A DNA stretch of 64,000 nucleotides. Source: Lolium rigidum (taxonomy: Eukaryota; Streptophyta; Magnoliopsida; Poales; Poaceae). Both the position numbers and the translations under genes were made by a program. The stretch covers positions 215,163,837 to 215,227,836 of the forward strand of contig NC_061514.1 in assembly GCF_022539505.1 (NCBI RefSeq), read 5' to 3'. A model generated the notes under the pieces. It saw nothing but the letters and a program-made list of their open reading frames with translations, was not told the origin of the DNA and searched no databases. Position 1 is the stretch's first letter. The number at the start of each line of letters is the position of its first letter. Positions 33,967-45,401 of the stretch are shown piece by piece.

Positions 33967-35493
33967 TGATGACCCACAAGTATAGGGGATCGCAACAGTC
34001 TTCGAGGGAAGTATAACCCAAATTTATTGATTCGACACAAGGGGAGGTAAAGAATACTTATAAACCTTAACAACTGAGTTGTCAATTCAGTCGCACCTGG
34101 AAAAGCACTAGTAACAGGGGTGATGTGAAAGCAGCGGTAATATGAGAGCAATAGTAACAAGAATAAGCAGTGAATAACGTAATATGAGAGCAATGGCACC
34201 GTGAAAATAGTTGATACTACTTCCAATGTCATGTAGAAACGAGTATATGATGATGAAAGATGGACCGGGGTTCCCGGCTATCTACACTAGTGGTAACTCT
34301 CCAATAACAAGTGTTGGGTGAACAAATTACGATTGGGCAATTGATAGGATTGAAATAGCATTAAGACAGAACATCAAGATTATTAATTATGTAGGCATGT
34401 TTTCCATATATAGTCATACATGCTCGCAATGAGAAACTTGTACAACATCTTTTGTCCAACCGATCGGTGGCAGCACGGGCCTCAAGGGAATCTACTGGCA
34501 ATTAAGGTACTCCTTTTAATAGAGCACCGGAGCAAAGCATTAACACTTGGTGAAAACATGTGATCCTCATACCTACGCCTTCCCCTCCAGTTGTCCCAAT
34601 TTCTGTCACTTTGGGGCCTCGGGTTCCGGACAACAATATGTGCAAACAACTTGTAGATACAATCTAAGCAATAAGTATAGAGCTTAAATCTAAGATCATA
34701 CCACTCGGGCCCTAGTGACAAGCATTAAACACAACAAGATTGCAGCAACAATAACTTCACAAACTTTATAGATAGACTAATCATAATGTAACAATCCATG
34801 GGATCCCAACAAACACAACACCGATTACATCAGATGAATCTCAATCATGTAAGGCAGCTCATGAGATCATTGTATTGAAGTACATGGGGGAGAGACTAGC
34901 TACAGCTAGAACCCGTAGTCCATGGGGGAACTACTCACGGAGCATGATGGAGGCGATGGCGTTGATGGAGATGGCTTCCGGGGGCACTTCCCCGTCCCGG
35001 CAGGGTGCCGGAATAGAGACTTCTGTCCCCCGAAACGGAGTTTCGCGATGTGGCGGCGCCCCTGGAGTCTTTCTGGAGTTTCGTCAATTGGTATCGAAGA
35101 TTTAGGTCAGGACGGCTTAAATAGGCGAAGAGGCGGAGTCGGAAGGGCCACGGGGCCCCCTCACAGTAGGGGGGCGCGCCCCCCCCCTTGGGCCGCGCCG
35201 CCACCATGTGTGGGGCCCCCAGGGCTCCCCTCTGGTCCCTCTCTGACTCTCTGGAAGCTTCCGGGAAAAATAAGGTTCTGGGCGTTGATTTCGTCCGATT
35301 CCGAGAATATTGCCCGAACAGCCTTTCTGGAACCAAAAACAACAGAAAACAGGAACTGACACTTCGGCATCTTGTTAATAGGTTAGTTCCGGAAAATGCA
35401 TAAAAACATTATAAAGTGCGAGCAAAACATGTAAGTATTGTCATAAAACAAGCATGGAACATCAGAAATTGTAGGTACGTTGGAGACGTATCA
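33967..35493 (-). mobile_element. Element A 5' LTR
   Basis: 1,527 bases with TGATGACC...GTATCA ends, adjoining the primer site. On its right it is followed by the GTACA target duplicate. Confidence 0.93.
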
Positions 35494-35498
35494 GTACA

Positions 35499-35776
35499 CG
35501 TGACTTGTGGATGAGCGTCAATGAGTGGTTCCGCCTACATACTTCGACGACCCTAGATCTATCGATGAGAGCACACCGGCATCTCGCTAAGGTGACCTCC
35601 TTCTACTTGCGCTCTCTTGCTAAACTCGTGGAACATTGGCTATGCTTTGAGTGTTGCTTGGCTTTTCTTGTGCTATTGATAGGGCTCTTGATAAGTGAAG
35701 CAACATTCAAGCGTTGGTGTCATCTACCTCCTCTACACGTTCATGATGAGTTATCGTCGAGGACGACTCTTTTTTA
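35499..35776 (+). pseudogene. Element F ORF 3' end
   Basis: The frame left open at 28353 continues here (RDLWMSVNEWF...) and ends with TAA immediately before the polypurine tract. The segment DLSMRAHRHLAKVTSFYLR is nearly identical in element H. It contains a hydrophobic Leu/Ile/Cys-rich stretch. Confidence 0.65.
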
Positions 35777-35787
35777 AGTGGGGGAGA
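35776..35787 (+). other. Polypurine tract of element F
   Basis: AGTGGGGGAGA directly precedes the LTR start TGATGCAGCC. The same tract occurs at 50846-50856 in H and, on the minus strand, at the left ends of both G interiors. Confidence 0.8.
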
Positions 35788-36716
35788 TGATGCAGCCTGA
35801 CCTTCGATCCTCACTGCATCATATGCTTCATCGCCAAGACGACACACAAAGGTGAATCTTCTCCTTTACGCGTGTCTACAATCGCCTATGTGGAACGATA
35901 TACTACTTCATACTCCGTCATATCTTGATGATAGGAACTCGACGACAAGTACGGAGAGAAGAGAGGATGCCATGGAGACCCGAGGACGCAAGGCCGATGT
36001 CATGGAAGCATGGAAGAGAAGGAGAAAGAGGAGCTGGACGCTCCAGGCCGGAACTTCCGCCCGACACAGCCGGAACTTCCGCCCAGACACTGTCAAGACC
36101 GAAGATGCTCGCACTGAAGAGCTGCGGCCGGAACTTCCGCCCCTGATGGCCGGAACTTCCGCCCGACCGGAACTTCCGCCCCCAGGAGCCGGAACTTCCG
36201 CCCTGTCGAACCTCAGCCAGATCTCAGCCCCCTTTGGCTTGTAACTTACCCCTTCGGCCCCCTACCTATAAATAGGAACCTACCCCCACCTTCATGAGGG
36301 AGAGATGATGTTTAGATGAATTGGCTTATGCCTCTATTATCCCTTAGTGGATTTGGGAAACCCCCACCTTAGATGATCCATCTATTGTATCACTCCTTAT
36401 CCGGATCTTTTCCATTCTAGTAATTCTATCAATTGAGAATCTCTTGCTTTGCAACTCTATTCTTAGTTGGTCTTTTACTCTTTCGACTTCTATTTGGATT
36501 TGTCGATCTTTTGCAAGAGATTCTACCTTTGGTCTTTCTCTCGCACATCTATCGAGTTGGTGGTTCGGGCCAACGAGGATAACCGATTGTGTGTGTGCGT
36601 GTGTTTGTATCGTGTTCTTCGCATTCATCCACTTCCCCGCGAACCCCCCTCCGCAATCACACTCACCCGGGTCAATTCGTGAGATCGGGCAACCCACACG
36701 GGCTCAGCCCGCATCA
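35788..36716 (+). mobile_element. Element F 3' LTR
   Basis: A 929-base LTR with matching ends TGATGC and GCATCA. It has a TATA box (TATAAATA at 36267-36274) and six palindromic repeats upstream of it. No recognisable coding. Confidence 0.8.
36048..36203 (+). promoter_or_regulatory. Six CCGGAACTTCCG palindromes upstream of F LTR TATA box
   Basis: Copies of CCGGAACTTCCGCC begin at 36048, 36070, 36128, 36150, 36167 and 36189. The core CGGAA-C-TTCCG is self-complementary. The array ends ~64 bases before the TATA box at 36267. Related palindromes recur in the F leader. A transcription-factor or silencing role is inferred only. Confidence 0.65.
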
Positions 36717-37450
36717 GCTACCGTCGCGATCTAAGCAAGATAAGATGCATAAAGGATTAACATCACATGCAATTCATAATATGTGATATGATATGGCATT
36801 TCTTCTTGTGCTTTTGATCTCCATCTCCAAAGCACATGAGCATGATCTCCATCATCACCAGCATTGCACCAAGGTCCATGGCGCCGCTTCATGATTGTCC
36901 ATCACTTATAGCTACTATAACAACTACTTGAAATAAAGCTATTACATGATGAATAGACACGCAGGTCTGAACAAATTTAAAGACAACCATTAGGCTCCTG
37001 CCGGTTGCCATAATACAATAATGAACATCTCATACATCAAATACAATCATCATCACATCATGGCCATATCACATCACCAAACCCCTGCAAAAACAAGTTA
37101 GACGCCTCTAATTTGGTTTGCATATTTTACGTGGTTTAGGGTTTTCGAGTAAGATCCAATCTACCTACGAACATGAACCACAACGGTGATACTAGTGTTG
37201 TCAATAGAAAGAGTAAATTGGATCTTCACTATGGTGGGAGAGACAGACACCCGCAAAGCCACTTATGCAATACAAGTTGCATGTCAAACGTGGAGCAAGT
37301 CTCATGAGACGCGGTCATGTAAAGTTAGCCCGGGTCGCTTCATCCCACCATCCCGCAAGATGCAAAGTACACTAACCAAAAACAACAAGAGCATCAACGC
37401 CCACAAAACCATTGTGTTCTACTCGTGCAACAAATATATGCATAGACACG
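36717..37450 (-). mobile_element. Copia element J, start of internal region
   Basis: On the minus strand this follows a tRNA-iMet primer site and looks like the untranslated leader of a BARE/Angela-type Copia element. No long ORF is present. It is cut at 36716 by the end of element F, so gag and pol of J are absent from the window. Confidence 0.6.
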
Positions 37451-37462
37451 GCTCTGATACCA
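37451..37462 (-). other. Primer binding site (tRNA-iMet) of element J
   Basis: TGGTATCAGAGC on the minus strand, one base from the LTR end ACCTATCA. Confidence 0.85.
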
Positions 37463-37463
37463 C

Positions 37464-40400
37464 TGATAGGTTCGTTGCATAGAAAACAAAAAATTTCTAC
37501 CGTGAACAAGAACAAAACCAAGATCCAATCTAGGAAAAGCCAAGATCTAACCTATGAAGATCGAAGCAACGAGATGTATGTGAGACTAACCCTCAAAGAT
37601 TTCCAAAGCCTACGAGATTAGATCTCCTTGTTGATGTAGTCGATCATCCTGTGCTGCAATCCGGCAGCACTTCCGTACTCGGTCATGCGTACGGTGTCGA
37701 TGAAGCCCGTCCTCTCCCCGTTCCAGCGGGCAGCGGAGGTGTGGTAGATCCCCTCGGAATCCCAGCAGCACGACGGCGTGGTGGTGGTGGTGGAGGAGAA
37801 AAGCTGCAGGGCTTCGCCAAGCCGGAGCAACTCTATGGAGGAGACAGGGGGCGGCCAGAGCTAGGTCTGGAAGGGGTGGTGCGCCCCCTGCCCCCTCCCC
37901 TCTTTATATAGGGGGGAGGTCGGTTGGGGTGGCCCCCCAAGCCCATCTAGGGCTTGGCCGGCGGCCAAAAGGGGGAGGGGAGTTTTCTTCCCCCCAAGTT
38001 GCTCCCCCTTAGGCCTCGTTTGGACACAGCGGCCGATTAAACCAGGGAACGAACCCCCCGATGGGAATTTTCCCGGGCACGAGGGAACCACAGGTTTCCC
38101 CTCCCGCAAGGGTACATCAACGATTGCCATTTGGTCAGGAAAAGGAAGGGAACGGACGGGAACGGGAGGGGACATGCAAATTTCAAAAATAAGGCCAAAA
38201 TATCACGTTTTTTCACAAGTGGTACGAAAATTCAGGCATATAAATTGATACAAAAATTTTAAGGAACGTATTCCGTAATTAAAATCAGAGAATAAACTAC
38301 AGAAATTTCAAAATAAGATGTGAGCCAACATCAGAACATTTGTTTACACAAATAATGACTCCAATTCTCAACCGAAACTTCATAGTTTCATTATGATTTT
38401 TTTACTTTCATGCCCTTCACTATGAAGTCTCAAGATTCAAATGCTAGTACTGTGGAAGAGAAGTATATGTTAGAGCATCTCCACCGGTGCCCCCCAAATA
38501 GGCGTTAGCAGTGCCCTATCGGGGCCGCTGACACACCTTCCTCCATTTGGGGAAGGTTTTCCCACACCGGCGCACCCAAACACGGACCTCCAAAAAAGTT
38601 CAAAATTCAAAAATGCAAAAGATGGCGGATTTCATTCGATTTCTAGCTAGTTTGTACAAAAGTGTCCCGAATACAAACAAAGAAAAACTAGCGGTTGAAG
38701 GCGATGTAGTCGCCGCCGTCGTCGTCAGAGAACTACCAGTCCTCCTCCCTCTTTTGGCGCCGGTGGTGGAGATGGAGCAGCGGCGGCGAGGTCAGCGAAA
38801 TTGCCGGAGTCCTTGGGGAAGGTAAGATAAAAGGAGACACTAGTTGGAAAGTTTGATGACAATGAAAATAGCTAGTCCCTGTCAAGAATTACCATAAGCA
38901 ACAGATATGTGAGCATCAACAAATCAGCAAGCAAGCATCATATGCTCATGAATACTGATTCGTGATCAACTCAACAATGCTAGTACTGCAGAAGAGAAGT
39001 ATGTGCTATAAAATACATCAGAAAGTATTTAACAATTATTTAGCCAATGTGTATATCTTCTACTGACTCCATCCCAACTCTACCGTACCACTTAAACAGC
39101 CGATCAGATGTTACTCCACGGTCGTGGCGGCAGCCAATGCCTCCTAGTATTAACACAAAGCAATACTTGTAAGCAATCTCAAACAGGAATAGGAAGATCA
39201 GTGAGCAAAACGACACACTAAACTCTGATCTTGGTTTAACATTTTTAAAAGAGCACTGATGTGGAGACATGGATACTCTGCATCACTCTGAACAATTCAC
39301 AATTAATTTGGCATGGCCACAGAGTAATTTGTTAATGCTATCAATGGATCATGGACTAACCTACGCGATTATCGCAAGATCCGGAGCCCCTTCTACTTTT
39401 GCTTTCCCTTGCTCCACTTCTGCAGCAAGCAAACAAATTCACCATCAGAAACGTCCCTGGTCTGGAATTACCAATAGAAAGTGAACATAAATTCAGATAG
39501 AAAGACAACATCACATTCTTCTTCTGCTTTCCACCGAGGAGGACTAGAGGAGGCATCCGGAGCCGGGCAGATCTTGGAGAAGGAGATCGAAACCGACGGA
39601 GAGGAAAGTGGAGAGACGAGACGCGAGAGAAGGGAGATGCGAGACAGGGGAGATGCGAGAGAGGTGAGGCGAAGGGGAGGAGGACTCGCTCCGGCAGGTC
39701 CGAGCTCTCCGGCGACCGGACCATGGAGATCGAGAGTGCCGCCTCCCTGTCGTGAGCGAGTCGAGAGAGCTCGCGGAATCTCCGCCCCACCTCTCGAGTG
39801 GTGGAATTGTTTCCCCGGGTTGGACGCGGAACGGGAGTGGAAAAGATGGCTCGTGTACAACCAAACGACCGGGTGGGCTCGCCCGGGCCAATTCGTCCCT
39901 GGATTTGTTCGCCCAGGGAAAACTAGGGGAACCCCCCGGGATGGCCTGAAACCAAACGAGGCCTTAGGGTTTTGGGGAAACCCTAGGGGTTTGGCCGGCT
40001 GGGCCTTGGGGGGCATGTGCCCCTGGCCCATTAGGCTAGGGAGCATACCCTCGGCCCATGCTAGGCCTCCTAGGGTCATGGGCCCACTGGTGGGACCCCC
40101 GGAACCTTCTAGAACCTTCCCGGTCTTTCACCGGAAAAATCCCGAACTTTTCCGAAACCTAGAAATTAACTTCCCTTATATGAATCTTATTCTCCGAACC
40201 ATTCCGGACCTCCTCTTGATGTCCTGGATCCCATCCGAGACTCCGAACAAACTTCGGTCTCCATCTCATATTCTGAATCTACTTATGCGACATCGAACCT
40301 TAAGCGCGTCACCCTACGGTTTGTGAACTATGCAGACATGGTCGAGACTCCTCTCCGACCAATAACCAATAGCGGGATCTGGAGATCCATAATGGCTCCC

Positions 40401-41139
40401 ACATATTCAACGATAACTTAGTGATCGATTGAACAATTTACATACGATACCGATTCCCTTTGTCACGCGATACTTTACTTGTCCGAGGTTTGATCATCGG
40501 TATCTCCATACCTTGTTCAACCTCGTTACCGACAAGTACTCTTTACTCATTACCGTGGTATGTCATCTCTTGTGATCCAATCACATGCTTGCAAGCTAAT
40601 CAGATGACATTCCACCGAGAGGGCCCAAAGTATATCTAACCGTCATCGGGATGGACAAATCCCACTGTTGATCCATATGCCTCAACTCACACTTTCCGAA
40701 TACTTAATCCAATCTTTATAACCACCCATTTACGCAATGGTGTTTGATGTAATCAAAGTACCCTTCCGGTGTAAGTGATTTACATGATCTCATGGTCGAA
40801 GGACTAGGTAACTATGTATCGAAAGCTTATAGCAAGTTGAACTTCATGACTTGATCTCATTCTATGCTTATTTGGGTGTATGTCCATTATATCATTCACC
40901 CAATGACATAACTTTGTTATTAACAACATCCAATGTTCATGATCACGAAACCATGATCATCTATTAATCAACAAGCTAGTTATACAAGAGACTTACTAGG
41001 GACTCCTTGTTGTTTACATAACACACATGTATCAATGTTTCGGTTAATACAATTATAGCATGGGATGTAAACATTTATCATGAACACAAAGATATAACAA
41101 TAACTAATTTATTATTGCCTCTTGGGCATATCTCCAACA
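37464..41139 (-). mobile_element. BARE/Angela-like Copia 5' LTR, with nested DNA element
   Basis: On the minus strand it opens TGTTGGAGATATGCCC, then AGAGGCAATAATAAATTAGT, the well-known opening of Triticeae BARE/Angela LTRs, and ends ACCTATCA before the primer site. Subtracting the nested 1,952-base element and its TTA duplication leaves ~1.72 kb, a usual length for this group. Inserted in the Gypsy RNase H gene K. Confidence 0.78.
38012..39963. mobile_element. PIF/Harbinger-like non-autonomous DNA transposon
   Basis: Perfect 12-base terminal inverted repeats GGCCTCGTTTGG / CCAAACGAGGCC are flanked by TTA on both sides (38009-38011 and 39964-39966), the hallmark of PIF/Harbinger insertions. 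I see no transposase; open frames at the right end are GC-rich chance frames. A segment near 38470 opening GAGCATCTCCACCGG resembles another small repeat. Confidence 0.78.
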
Positions 41140-41226
41140 TCCTGGTGGTATGGGCAAACACTGTGATCCGATGTTTGCCAGAACATTAGCTTCATCATTG
41201 TTGAGTCTGCTCACATGGTTTACTTG
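41140..41226 (-). pseudogene. Gypsy RNase H fragment K, C-terminal part
   Basis: On the minus strand it reads VNHVSRLNNDEANVLANIG, matching the end of retroelement RNase H with the last active-site Asp in NNDEA. It continues the fragment at 49488-49740 across the composite element G and is cut on its left by the Copia LTR. Confidence 0.72.
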
Positions 41227-42271
41227 ATGAGGTCTAAGACCCCGTTTGTGGCCCGATCTTGCGGTTGACCCGAAATCCAAGGAGGGAGAGAGGGAGAGCG
41301 CGAAGAACACGATGAACACGAAGAACTCACGCACGCACACCAACCCGATACAATCGATACTTACCCCCGTGGCTCGATGGACCACGCCAATAGAATCAAC
41401 CCGGAGAGACGCGCGGTAGAATCCCGGAGTGAGAGATCGGTGAGGGAGATGAATCTAGGAGTGGGAGAGAGAGTGGGTAGCACTAGAATCTCACACTCAC
41501 AAATCCAATCATCCAACAAGGGTAGCCTTGATACAAAGGGGATGAAACCCTAGGGAGACAAAGCTCAAATCCATGTCTAAGCCTAAATCTTGTCTAAAGA
41601 GGTAAGGGGCGACCTAGGGGCTTATATAGGCATACAAGGCAGCATGGGTCGAAAAGGTACAAGTTGGTGGGTCAAACCCGACGAATCCGGTCACGGGGCC
41701 GGTCTGACCGGGCCTGGGACCGGCCCATCCGGTCCACAACCGGATCCTGGACCGGGCGGTGACCGGGCGAGGCTTCGGGAGCCCCGGGATTGCTTCCGGA
41801 TGGCACCGGTCGACGTTCCGGTCGAAAACCGGCCAGGCCGGTCAGGAGCCCGGTCAGACCGGGCCTGTGACCGGGTGGTCCGGTCAGGAGCCCGGTCAGA
41901 CCGGGCCTGTGACCGGGCGGCCTTCCTCCTCTCGTCTCTTCTTCCTCTTCCCTCCTTCTTCCTTCATTCTTCTTCTTCTCTCTTCCTTGCACCATGGGAG
42001 TTCCTTCTCTCCGGTTCCTCGATGACTCTTGTACCTAATGACATGTAACACACCGACATGAGGTAGCATTCCATCCAAGGTACTGACGAGGTCGAGTGTC
42101 GAGAGGAAAGAGTTCACCTTGACGTATATGGCGGGGGTTTATGTTGTTGGTCCACTTGGGGGACTCCTTGGCCATGGCGTAGCGTCGATGATAGGCGGGG
42201 TTGCGCTTGTTGGTCCACTTGGGGGACTCCTTGGCCATGGTGTGGCGTCGACGATAGGCGGGGCTACATCA
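41227..42271 (-). mobile_element. Composite G outer 3' LTR (L1)
   Basis: 1,045 bases, plus-strand ends TGATGAGGTC and GGCTACATCA, nearly identical to 48438-49487. A TATA-like CCTATATAAG on the minus strand lies at 41621-41630, with CCGGTC/GACCGG repeats upstream of it at about 41685-41925. Confidence 0.87.
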
Positions 42272-42541
42272 TCTCCCCCCCCTTGGGGAAGAGTCGTCCT
42301 CGACTCTTGCTCCTCCTCATCTCCATGATGTGGCGAGAGATCCGAGATGGATTGGTGAAGGACTTGTATAGTTGCCCTTGTATCCTTATGGATGCTCGTC
42401 GTGGTGCGGGCGTCCTTGTTGTAGTCCATGACGGGTCTCCCATGTAGTGGTGGAGGGACAAAGTCGCGTCGAAGAAGAAGTTGGAGAAAAACAACTTGCA
42501 AAGGGAAAGCTTGCAAAGGGAAACCTGGCTCTGATACCATA
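42272..42541 (-). mobile_element. Composite G minimal interior
   Basis: 270 bases holding a canonical primer site TGGTATCAGAGC (minus strand, 42528-42539) at one end and the polypurine tract (CCCCAAGGGGGGGGAGA on the minus strand, 42272-42288) at the other. The rest resembles the 3'-terminal interior next to the middle LTR. With the LTRs on each side it is an internally deleted mini-element. Confidence 0.78.
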
Positions 42542-43422
42542 TGATGAGGTCTAAGACCCCGTGTGTGGCCCGATCTTGCGGTTGACCCGAAATCCAAGGA
42601 GGGAGAGAGGGAGAGCGCGAAGAACACGATGAACACGAAGAACTCACGCATGCACACCAACCCGATACAATCGATACTTACCCCCGTGGCTCGATGGACC
42701 ACGCCAATAGAATCAACCCGGAGAGACGCGCGGTAGAATCCCGGAGTGAGAGATCGGTGAGGGAGATGAATCTAGGAGTGGGAGAGAGAGTGGGTAGCAC
42801 TAGAATCTCACACTCACAAATCCAATCATCCAACAAGGGTAGCCTTGATACAAAGGGGATGAAACCCTAGGGAGACAAAGCTCAAATCCATGTCTAAGCC
42901 TAAATCTTGTCTAAAGAGGTAAGGGGGTGTCTTGGGTCTATATATAGGCCTACAAGACAACACATGGCGAAAAGGTACATAAGTGGGTAACTTAGGCAGT
43001 TTGGTGGGTAGTTCCCGTCGGATCCGGTCTGGGGCCGGTCAGACCGGGTCTAGGACCGGGCGGTCCGGTTGTGGAGCCGGTCGACCGGTCGCCAACCGGG
43101 CAGGTCGGTCTGGGGCCCGGTCGGACCGGACTCTGGGCCGGCTGGGCCTCCTCCTCCCTCTTCCTTCTTCTCTTCTTTCCTTCTTCTTCTTCCTTCTTCC
43201 TTGCACCATGGGAGTTCCTTCTCTCTTGGTCCTTGTCGATGTCGGCACCTATAGACACCATGACGATAGGCATGAGGTAGCATACCATTCGAGTTGGCGT
43301 TGAGGTCGACCATAGAGAGGAAGGAGTTCACCTTTACATATATGGCGGGGTTTTGTGTTGTTGGTCCACTTGGGGGACTCCTTGGCCATGGTGTAGCGTC
43401 GACGATAGGCGGGGCTGCATCA
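42542..43422 (-). mobile_element. Composite G middle LTR (L2)
   Basis: 881 bases, ends TGATGAGGTC and GGCTGCATCA. It shares its termini with the outer LTRs but differs clearly in the central promoter region. TATA-like CTATATATAG lies at 42938-42949, with CCGGTC-type repeats at about 43015-43145. Confidence 0.82.
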
Positions 43423-45340
43423 TCTCCCCCCCCTTGGGGAAGAGTCGTCCTCGACTCTTGTTCCTCCTCATCGAAGAGGTAGTCCATGACGGTTGTCCCA
43501 TGTAGAGTTGGGTAGTCGCGGTCGAAGAAGAACTTGGAGAAAAACCACTTGGGAAGGGAAAGCTCCAAGAGGCATTTGGCAAAAATGGGAACCAAAAGAG
43601 TGTGGATGTATCCAAAATTTGGTAGGGCAAAAATTTGTGCATGTAAGAGTTGCAAGGTGTCAAAAGTGTGTGGTGTAGCATTGTCCCAAGCAAATGGAAC
43701 AAACAAAAGGCAAGTATCGGCGGCAAAATTTGGGGCAAAATTGTTATGTGCAATGGCAAAGCGATGGAGACTTCGAACTTGGGAGAGTATTGTTGGCTTG
43801 AGCCGAGTATGAGTGTCCTCAAGTGTGAAAGAATCCATTGCAAATGTCAAAGATGAAATGAGAAGTCCAAAGAAGAGCAACTTTTTGTGTGACATGTGGC
43901 ACAAGATGCATAAGTTGTCTCTCACATGTATGACATGGTCCTTGAGATTCTCGGAGTGTATGATGAAAGCATCAAGACATACAACAATCATTGTGCCAAC
44001 AAGATGTTTCAAGATAAGTTGCATAAGAGGCAAAAGGAGCGACGAGGAGTTGGACCAAACCGGAAACTCGACAAGACAAGTCGGAAAAACATGAGGGCGA
44101 AGGCTTGTGGGAACATACCCTTTGGTGTGATTCCCGCGGGTTAGGTCCTTGTTGGGGTAGCTCTCAATTGCGCGTTTCGTGAGCTCATGCTCCGTAGCGG
44201 TGGAAGTTGATGGTCGGGTACCTACACATGGAATGAGCAAAACAAAGAACGTATGTGCATGGTAGAGGAACACATCATCCATCATGATGTTCCAAGACTT
44301 GTGCACATCACCATTAGTGTCAAGCAAGATAGTATGAAATGCATGGCGAGAGTGCAAAGGGCATGAAGGTGCATGTGTGGTATGTGGTAACTCATGATCA
44401 TCAAAAATGGAGAAGGCTATGGGGGCCATCTCATGGACAATGAAATAAGCATTGTTGCATACCAAGCATAAGAAAGGTGAATTGTTCACAATCTTGGATG
44501 CAACGATCATGGAGTAGTGCAAACATTTTGGGCAAAGCATGCGGAAGCTAATTTCATCATTGTCATTGCAAGCAATACATGGTAAAGAGCAAATGGTCGA
44601 CATATTGCAAGCAATGGTGGAAAAATTGAAGCTCTCATAGCATGGCATGATCATGGTATCACAAGCAAGCAATTTCACATGATCAACAATGTTATCAAGC
44701 AAAGCGTCACATGGGAAAGTGAACGTAGCATGTGACGTAGCAAATGGGTCATCAATATCATGCATGCATTCATGAGTCATCATGTCCACTAGTGGGATCA
44801 TGGCATCATCAACACCTATGTTGTTACCTTTGTAGGCCGACTCATTTGAGGTAGGTGTTGTGGAAGTAGGAGGATCCATGTGGTCGACATGTCCATCGTG
44901 GAGCAAGCATGGTGAGATATCATCATCTTCATGCACCATGTACATCTTCTCCATGAGCGGGAACTTGTCCTCCGTGGAACCTAGTGCAACATAAGAAGAC
45001 ACAAACGAGGGAGAGGTTAATGTGTTAGCAAATGCGGTGTCCTCCATGGACCTATCATCTACCTCTCTCAACTCACTTTGTGTATCACTCATGTCCTCCA
45101 AATGGAAGCACGCAAACTCACATATGGGGTGGAAGTCACTCAACTCACTATCACTCTCACTCAAGTGGGCTAAGTGGCTCTCATCCTCACATGGGATTGG
45201 TACCAACTCATCAATCAAGCATATAGGAGTAGGCTCGACTTTCTCATCTCCATGCGCCTCCTTGGTTGAAGGGAAAATCCCATGCTCAACCATCCCAACT
45301 CCATGCGCCTCCGTAGGTGAAGGGAGAATCCCCATGCTCA
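43423..45340 (-). CDS. Element G long ORF, C-terminal part with RT relic
   Basis: This stays open on the minus strand from 45401 to beyond 43423, with the first stop at 43050 inside the middle LTR. The first part matches F and H (MEKMYMVHEDDD, IPLVDMM, IMMDDVFLYHAHTFF). From about 44080 to 43650 it follows a Gypsy reverse transcriptase in order: LKHLVGTMIVV, then CLDA at 43968-43979 where YxDD is expected, SENLKDHVIHVR, LLISSLTFAMD, ILSQVRSLHRFA, PFAWDNATPHTFDTLQ, FALPNFGY. The second catalytic Asp is Ala, so polymerase activity is not expected. The frame is not broken by stops. A +1 frameshift in a 51-base repeat separates it from the N-terminal part. Confidence 0.66.
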
Positions 45341-45401
45341 CCATGCTCAACTCCATGCGCCTCCGTAGGTGAAGGGAGAATCCCATGCTCACCATGCTCA
45401 A
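45248..45401 (-). repeat. Three 51-base tandem repeats with a frameshifting unit
   Basis: Units at 45248-45298, 45299-45350 and 45351-45401 encode VEHGEHG..PSPTEAHG-like repeats. The middle unit has one extra C in a CCCC run, which shifts the G reading frame. Element F has only one unit. Confidence 0.8.

Larger units (their letters stand above)
28354..35493 (-). mobile_element. Element A, complete non-autonomous Gypsy element
   Basis: A 7,140-base element on the minus strand with LTRs 28354-29883 and 33967-35493, TGAT...ATCA termini and a perfect 5-base target duplication GTACA (28349-28353 and 35494-35498). It has a tRNA-Asp primer site, an ORF in the gag position and a polypurine-like tract at the 3' LTR, but no RT, integrase or protease coding. 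It is inserted in the F ORF. Removing it and one GTACA restores the F reading frame. Confidence 0.95.

Noticed and set aside
36048..36203. Regularly recurring short repeats that could suggest a CRISPR-like array
   Set aside because: Spacing is irregular (17-58 bases), repeats are short palindromes inside a plant LTR, and no associated genes exist.
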